From assembly GCF_042666655.1 (NCBI RefSeq), contig NZ_JBHTDE010000001.1, positions 496,001-560,000 on the forward strand: a DNA stretch of 64,000 nucleotides, written 5' to 3'. This DNA comes from Paracraurococcus sp042666655. GTDB lineage: Bacteria > Pseudomonadota > Alphaproteobacteria > Acetobacterales > Acetobacteraceae. Under the pieces are notes generated by a model. The model ran no database searches, was not told where the DNA came from, and worked only from the letters and a program-made list of their open reading frames with translations. Position 1 is the first letter of the stretch. Each line of letters starts with the position of its first letter. Of the stretch, positions 60,657 through 64,000 are shown in pieces. The position numbers and the translations under genes were made by a program.

Positions 60657-61634
60657 TCAGCCCGGCGCGGGGTTGCGCCGCATCCCGTCCGGCACATGCG
60701 CATCGAGGAATTCCCGCAGCGGCGCGCAGGCCGGCTGCGACAGCGAACGCTGCAACAGCCCCCAGCAGCGCGGCCCATGCTGGAGGTAGTGCGGCTTGCC
60801 GTCGCGCCGGTCGAGCCGCACCCAGAGCGCCGCCACGCGCAGGTGCCGCTGCGCGCCGCAGGCCGCCATGGCGCCGAGGAAGCTGCCGCGGTCGAGCCCC
60901 GGCCGCGCCGCCAGATAGGCCGCGACCGCGGCGCGGCGGGTCGAGGCCTCGACGTCGCGCCTCGCATCCTCGACCAGCGAGATCAGGTCGTAGGCCGGAT
61001 GCCCCAGCGCGCCGTCCTGGAAGTCGAGGATGCCGGTGCGGCGCGCGCCCTCCCGCGCTTCCAGCCGCATCAGGTTGGCCGGGAAGTAGTCGCGGTGGAC
61101 GAAGCCCTGCGCGCCGGCGAAGGGCGCCAGCATGGCGCCGAGCGCGGCGTCCAGCGCGTCCCGCACGCCGTCCGACGGGGCCCGGCCGAAGGCGGCCGGC
61201 CACCACCAGTCGAGGAAGGTCGCCGCCGTGGCGCGGGCCATCGCCGCGGCGTCCCAGGCCGGCAGGCCGGGCGGCACCGGGGCGGCATGCAGCGCGGCCA
61301 GCGCCGTGGCGGCCTCCGTGTACAGCGGCACCGGATCGGTCCCGGCATCGAGCAGCGCGGCATGGGTGGCGTCGCCGAAATCCTCGATCAGCAGGAAGCC
61401 GGACTCGGCATCCTCGGCGATGATCTCGGGCAAAGAGAGGCCGGCGGCGAGGAAGTGGCGGGCCAGTGCTGCGAAGGGTCGGACGTCCTCCGGCGGCGGC
61501 GCGTCCATCAGCAGCGCCGGGCGGGGCCCGCCGAGGAGGCGGGTATAGGTGCGCAGGCTGGCATCGGCCGCCAGCGGGTGGCGCTGCGCGGCGGCAAAGC
61601 CGTTGGCGGCGAGGAAGGGGTCTGGGTATCGCAT
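60657..61634 (-). CDS. amgK: Anomeric N-acetylmuramate/N-acetylglucosamine kinase AmgK
   Basis: A 325-residue aminoglycoside phosphotransferase-like kinase. The catalytic HRDYFPANLM is in QGFVHRDYFPANL and the metal-binding DFQDG follows in TGILDFQDGALGHP, with the ATP-site region LLMDAPPPEDVRPF. In bacteria with murU beside it this enzyme phosphorylates MurNAc at the 1-position. In many relatives tsaE lies directly upstream; here the upstream DNA is non-coding and runs to a divergent transporter gene. The ATG at 61634 begins MRYPDPFLAANGF. Confidence 0.82.
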   Translation of the reverse strand: MRYPDPFLAANGFAAAQRHPLAADASLRTYTRLLGGPRPALLMDAPPPEDVRPFAALARHFLAAGLSLPEIIAEDAESGFLLIEDFGDATHAALLDAGTDPVPLYTEAATALAALHAAPVPPGLPAWDAAAMARATAATFLDWWWPAAFGRAPSDGVRDALDAALGAMLAPFAGAQGFVHRDYFPANLMRLEAREGARRTGILDFQDGALGHPAYDLISLVEDARRDVEASTRRAAVAAYLAARPGLDRGSFLGAMAACGAQRHLRVAALWVRLDRRDGKPHYLQHGPRCWGLLQRSLSQPACAPLREFLDAHVPDGMRRNPAPG

Positions 61635-61938
61635 GTGGGGGCTGTCATGGACCGGCGGGGCGGGGATGTCAGCCGGGAAATCGGGTATCGGAGGAAAGTT
61701 GGGGAGGCGTGACGGAGGTCGGCTTCCGGCCCCAAGCAGTCTTGCTTTGGGTGGCAGATCGGTGCCGACCGTGCCCCGTGCGGAGAGCTGCCGCGCGAAC
61801 CGGTGCCTCCCGGCGAAACGGGGTTTGACTGGATGGGAATCCCCTGGGGAGCAATCCCCCGGCATGACCTCGGGCAGTGGGCGGGGAACCTGGCGTCGGC
61901 CGATGGGTTGACGTGCCCCGCCCCCCGGAGGACCCACT
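61635..61938. other. Intergenic region between amgK and the SemiSWEET gene
   Basis: No gene seen. An inverted pair CCCAAGCA/TGCTTTGGG (near 61730-61751) and a GGGAATCCCCTGGGGAGC stretch near 61834 could be operator or terminator hairpins for the divergent genes, but no specific regulator is suggested. Confidence 0.5.
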
Positions 61939-62235
61939 TTGGACGCGGCCACCTTGGTCGGCTCACTCGCTGCCCTCGCCACGACCACGAGCTTCGTGCC
62001 GCAGGCGTGGAAGGTCATTCGCACCCGTGACACGGCCGCTCTTTCGGCGCGCATGTATGCCCTCCGGACCCTCGCTATCCTGCTCTGGCTCACCTATGGG
62101 CTGCTACTCGGCCAGTGGCCGCTGATCGTCACGAATGGCATCTGCCTCGCGCTGTCGGGCTTCATCCTGGCCATGAAGCTGCTGCCGCGCCGGCAGCGGG
62201 ATGCGGTCGCGGAGGCGCTCGACCCCGCGCCGTGA
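61939..62235 (+). CDS. SemiSWEET / PQ-loop sugar transporter
   Basis: A 98-residue three-helix half-transporter of the SemiSWEET type. The PQ motif is in TSFVPQAWKVIRTRDTAAL, and three hydrophobic segments (VGSLAALATTT, TLAILLWLTYGLLL, IVTNGICLALSGFILAM) are clear. It dimerises to move sugars such as sucrose across the inner membrane. It starts at TTG 61939 with a strong GGAGGA seven bases away, an uncommon start, and no ATG fits as well. It is divergent from amgK. Confidence 0.85.
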   Translation: MDAATLVGSLAALATTTSFVPQAWKVIRTRDTAALSARMYALRTLAILLWLTYGLLLGQWPLIVTNGICLALSGFILAMKLLPRRQRDAVAEALDPAP

Positions 62236-62589
62236 ACCGGCGGGCGCGCCGGCGCGCAGCAGGGAAGGCACAAAGGGTGGGCCTGCGGTCGGCAATGGCC
62301 AGCCGGGACCGCTTTCCAGGGGCATCCTGCCTCGAGCAGCGTCAGCCCCAGGCTATTTCGCGCCACAGCGACGGTCAGCCTTCTGGCACCCTTCCTTGGC
62401 CCGAGGGTGGCTTGGCTGCTGCCGACCCGAAGCCGACTTTCGCACCGGAGTTTTGCACCAGGTCAGCCACTGACCGAGCTGGGCGGCCGTGTCGATGCAG
62501 AACCCTGGATTTTGCAACCAGCGCCGGGTCTTGAGGCAGGGGGCCGAACGGCTCAGGATAAAGGCTTCCGACAGGATCTTGGGGGCACC
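62236..62589. other. Intergenic region before the NTF2-like gene
   Basis: A 354-base region. It contains CGGGCGCGCCGGCGCG-like palindromes just after the transporter gene and a stretch without clear codon use (for example CCCGAAGCCGACTTTCGC near 62427). No gene is supported here, but the base composition falls towards the right end of the window. Confidence 0.4.
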
Positions 62590-63033
62590 ATGATCAGCAC
62601 GGACGACGAGAAGGCGATCAAAAATTTAGGGCACGCTTTTAAGCATGCCTGGAACACCCACAACATGGATGAGCTCGCCGCAATTGTGACGCCTGGCATA
62701 GACTTCGTGCATGTCAGAGGCGGCTGGCTCGGGGGACGAGATGTAGTACGGAAATATCATGCCGCTCTTCACGGCGCTCAGTTCAGGAACAGCACGCTGC
62801 GCATCGAGGGCATGTCGATACGGCCGCTCACTCCGGACATCTGCATCTGTCACGTGAACTGGGGCATGTCAGACGAGACCAACCCGGACGGAACGCCGCG
62901 TCAGCCGCGGGAGAGCATTTTCACCTGGGTCGTGCACAAAATGGATGGTCATTGGCTGATTGATGCAGCCCACAACACGAACATCGATCCCCAGGTGGTC
63001 ACCTCTACACACCGGAAACCCGTCTCACCTTAG
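62590..63033 (+). CDS. SnoaL-like / NTF2-fold protein (SgcJ/EcaC-type)
   Basis: A 147-residue small protein with a cone-like NTF2 fold. Visible: KNLGHAFKHAWNTHNMDELAAIVTPGIDFVHVRGGWLGGRDVVRKYHAALHG, given by its ends, an HxW... pattern typical of SgcJ/EcaC oxidoreductase-type proteins. The C-terminus with GHWLIDAAHNTNID is conserved in that family. The catalytic role is unknown. The gene has more A and T than most of the window (AAAAATTTAGGG at the start), suggesting recent acquisition. Its ribosome-binding site is GGGGG before the ATG at 62590. Confidence 0.8.
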   Translation: MISTDDEKAIKNLGHAFKHAWNTHNMDELAAIVTPGIDFVHVRGGWLGGRDVVRKYHAALHGAQFRNSTLRIEGMSIRPLTPDICICHVNWGMSDETNPDGTPRQPRESIFTWVVHKMDGHWLIDAAHNTNIDPQVVTSTHRKPVSP

Positions 63034-63437
63034 CCCAGTAGGTGGACGTACATGCGGCGGCGCCTTGATTTCTGCCCCCCTCGTGGCTCTTGATAGCGGA
63101 GTTCGTCGAGGCACCGAAGGGCTGCATTCCGTCCGGAGGCGACGTTCCGAAGGGAGTCTGGCGCCGGGTTCACCGTCCGCCAGGCTGGACCTTGTGCGGC
63201 GCAAAGCTCTTGATTCTGTGCCTCCCCGGCGACCTACGGGATGAATCCAGTTGAGTTGCGACGGAGAGTGCACGATCCTCTGCCGGTCAGGGAGGCGGCA
63301 ATGGCCATCGGCGGCAACCCAGGCGACGGCATTCTCCATCGGCACAGGAACTCCCGGGGCAACGTCCTGCTCGCCCCCGAGAACCTGAGACAGGCCGCGA
63401 GGCCGGGCCTCGCCCGACCCATGACGCGTCACGGGCC
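63034..63437. other. Intergenic region with possible gene remnants
   Basis: No intact gene seen. Two copies of GCTCTTGAT occur near 63081 and 63207. A stretch beginning ATGAATCCAGTTGAGTTGCG near 63241 could be a remnant ORF of 66 codons, but it has no clear family. The composition is mixed and less GC-rich than the window average. Confidence 0.4.
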
Positions 63438-63947
63438 GTGATCACGCCCGCCTACGCCCGCACAATGGCGGCCTACAACGCGGAGATGAATCGCCGCATC
63501 TACGCCCCCGCAGGCGTACTGACCGATGAGCAGCGCGCCGCAGACCGCGGGCTCTTCTGGAGGTCGATCCACGGCACGCTGGCCCATATCCTCTGGGCCG
63601 ACCTGCGCTGGATGGCGGGCCTCGCCGGGTGGCCTCCTCCACCGGGCATCCCGCAAGACAGCGCGGAGTTCATCGCGGACTTCGCCGAACTGCGCGAGAG
63701 GAGGGTAGAGGCGGACGCCGGGATGGTGGCCTGGGCCGGGGGAATCGGCGAGGACTGGCTCGCCGGCGAGCACGTCTGGTTCAACCGCATCACCCAGACC
63801 GAGATGCGTCGCTCGAACGCGTTCCTGGTGGTGCACGTCTTCACCCACCAGGTCCACCACCGCGGCCAGGTCCACGCCGCGCTGACGGGCTTCGGCATGC
63901 AGACAGCTGACACCGATCTTTGGGCCGCGGTAGAGCAGGAGGCGTGA
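63438..63947 (+). CDS. DinB family protein
   Basis: A 169-residue metal-dependent DinB/DfsB-type four-helix protein. The metal ligand pattern is visible as SIHGTLAHILWADLRWM and, at the C-terminal helix, HVFTHQVHHRGQVHAAL. Such proteins are often thiol-dependent (bacillithiol or mycothiol) enzymes in other phyla; function here is unknown. The GTG at 63438 gives the family-typical N-terminus MITPAYARTMAAYN. It is followed by 53 bases to the end of the window, which hold nothing further that I can see. Confidence 0.85.
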   Translation: MITPAYARTMAAYNAEMNRRIYAPAGVLTDEQRAADRGLFWRSIHGTLAHILWADLRWMAGLAGWPPPPGIPQDSAEFIADFAELRERRVEADAGMVAWAGGIGEDWLAGEHVWFNRITQTEMRRSNAFLVVHVFTHQVHHRGQVHAALTGFGMQTADTDLWAAVEQEA

Positions 63948-64000
63948 GGAAGCCAACGTCCGGTACCGGCGCGGGAACTCCGCCCTCGCCACCTGAGAGT

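Noticed and set aside
63241..63441. Small ORF beginning ATGAATCCAGTTGAG
   Set aside because: No ribosome-binding site and no family; more likely remnant or chance.

Overview
The window comes from a very GC-rich alphaproteobacterium, most probably of the family Acetobacteraceae (Roseomonas or Belnapia-like). This is inferred from gene content and order only. The signs are a petABC bc1 operon, an alphaproteobacterial flagellar set with FlbD, FliX, FlbT and DUF1217, a one-cysteine DksA, the lgt-midA-pgeF trio, and the amgK-murU-addB-addA-trxA block. Almost all of the DNA is coding, and most neighbours overlap or lie within a few bases of each other.

Layout. 1-9.8 kb holds mainly metabolic genes: a partial Bug-type binding protein, an FKBP isomerase, an MDR oxidoreductase, hemF, petABC, a beta-rich protein with a His-rich tail, a tiny lipoprotein with a phosphoesterase, and mtnP. 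9.8-19.8 kb holds an OmpA-like porin and flagellar cluster I on the minus strand (fliF-fliG-fliH-fliN-flbD-flhA-flhF-flhG). 20-30.5 kb holds prs, an unexplained structured leader, a GST, a phosphatase, a PLP decarboxylase, a second Bug protein, serC-serA, a DUF1217 protein and an SDR. 30.5-33.6 kb holds dksA and flagellar cluster II, with fliX divergent from flgI-flgJ-flgN. 33.7-43.9 kb holds a phasin, a TetR/COQ9-like protein, proC, ilvD, ybjN, ubiK, hldD, lgt-midA-pgeF and a lipoprotein. 44-50.7 kb holds flagellar cluster III, with fliK-flgD divergent from flgE-flgK-flgL-flbT. 51-61.6 kb holds a sugar dehydrogenase and the trxA-addA-addB-murU-amgK block. The right end is less GC-rich, with a SemiSWEET, an NTF2-like protein and a DinB protein.

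How parts fit together. The three flagellar clusters probably share one control circuit. FlbD (cluster I) is a sigma-54 activator and FliX its expected partner. The flgI and flgE upstream regions each carry a sigma-54 -24/-12 element preceded by the same 18-bp palindromic box, and a similar site lies upstream of fliF. The gene for hook-associated protein FlgK has an in-frame TAG that splits it in two.

Main points for a second look: the flgK stop codon; a promoter, 16-bp-closed RNA fold and intrinsic terminator ahead of the GST gene; a family of at least seven intergenic palindromic elements (two full-length of about 140-150 bp, the others halves or fragments); the shared FlbD-like boxes; and a 27-bp duplication that creates a 26-codon coupling ORF between flgI and flgJ. 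I saw no rRNA, tRNA, CRISPR array, intact transposase or prophage.
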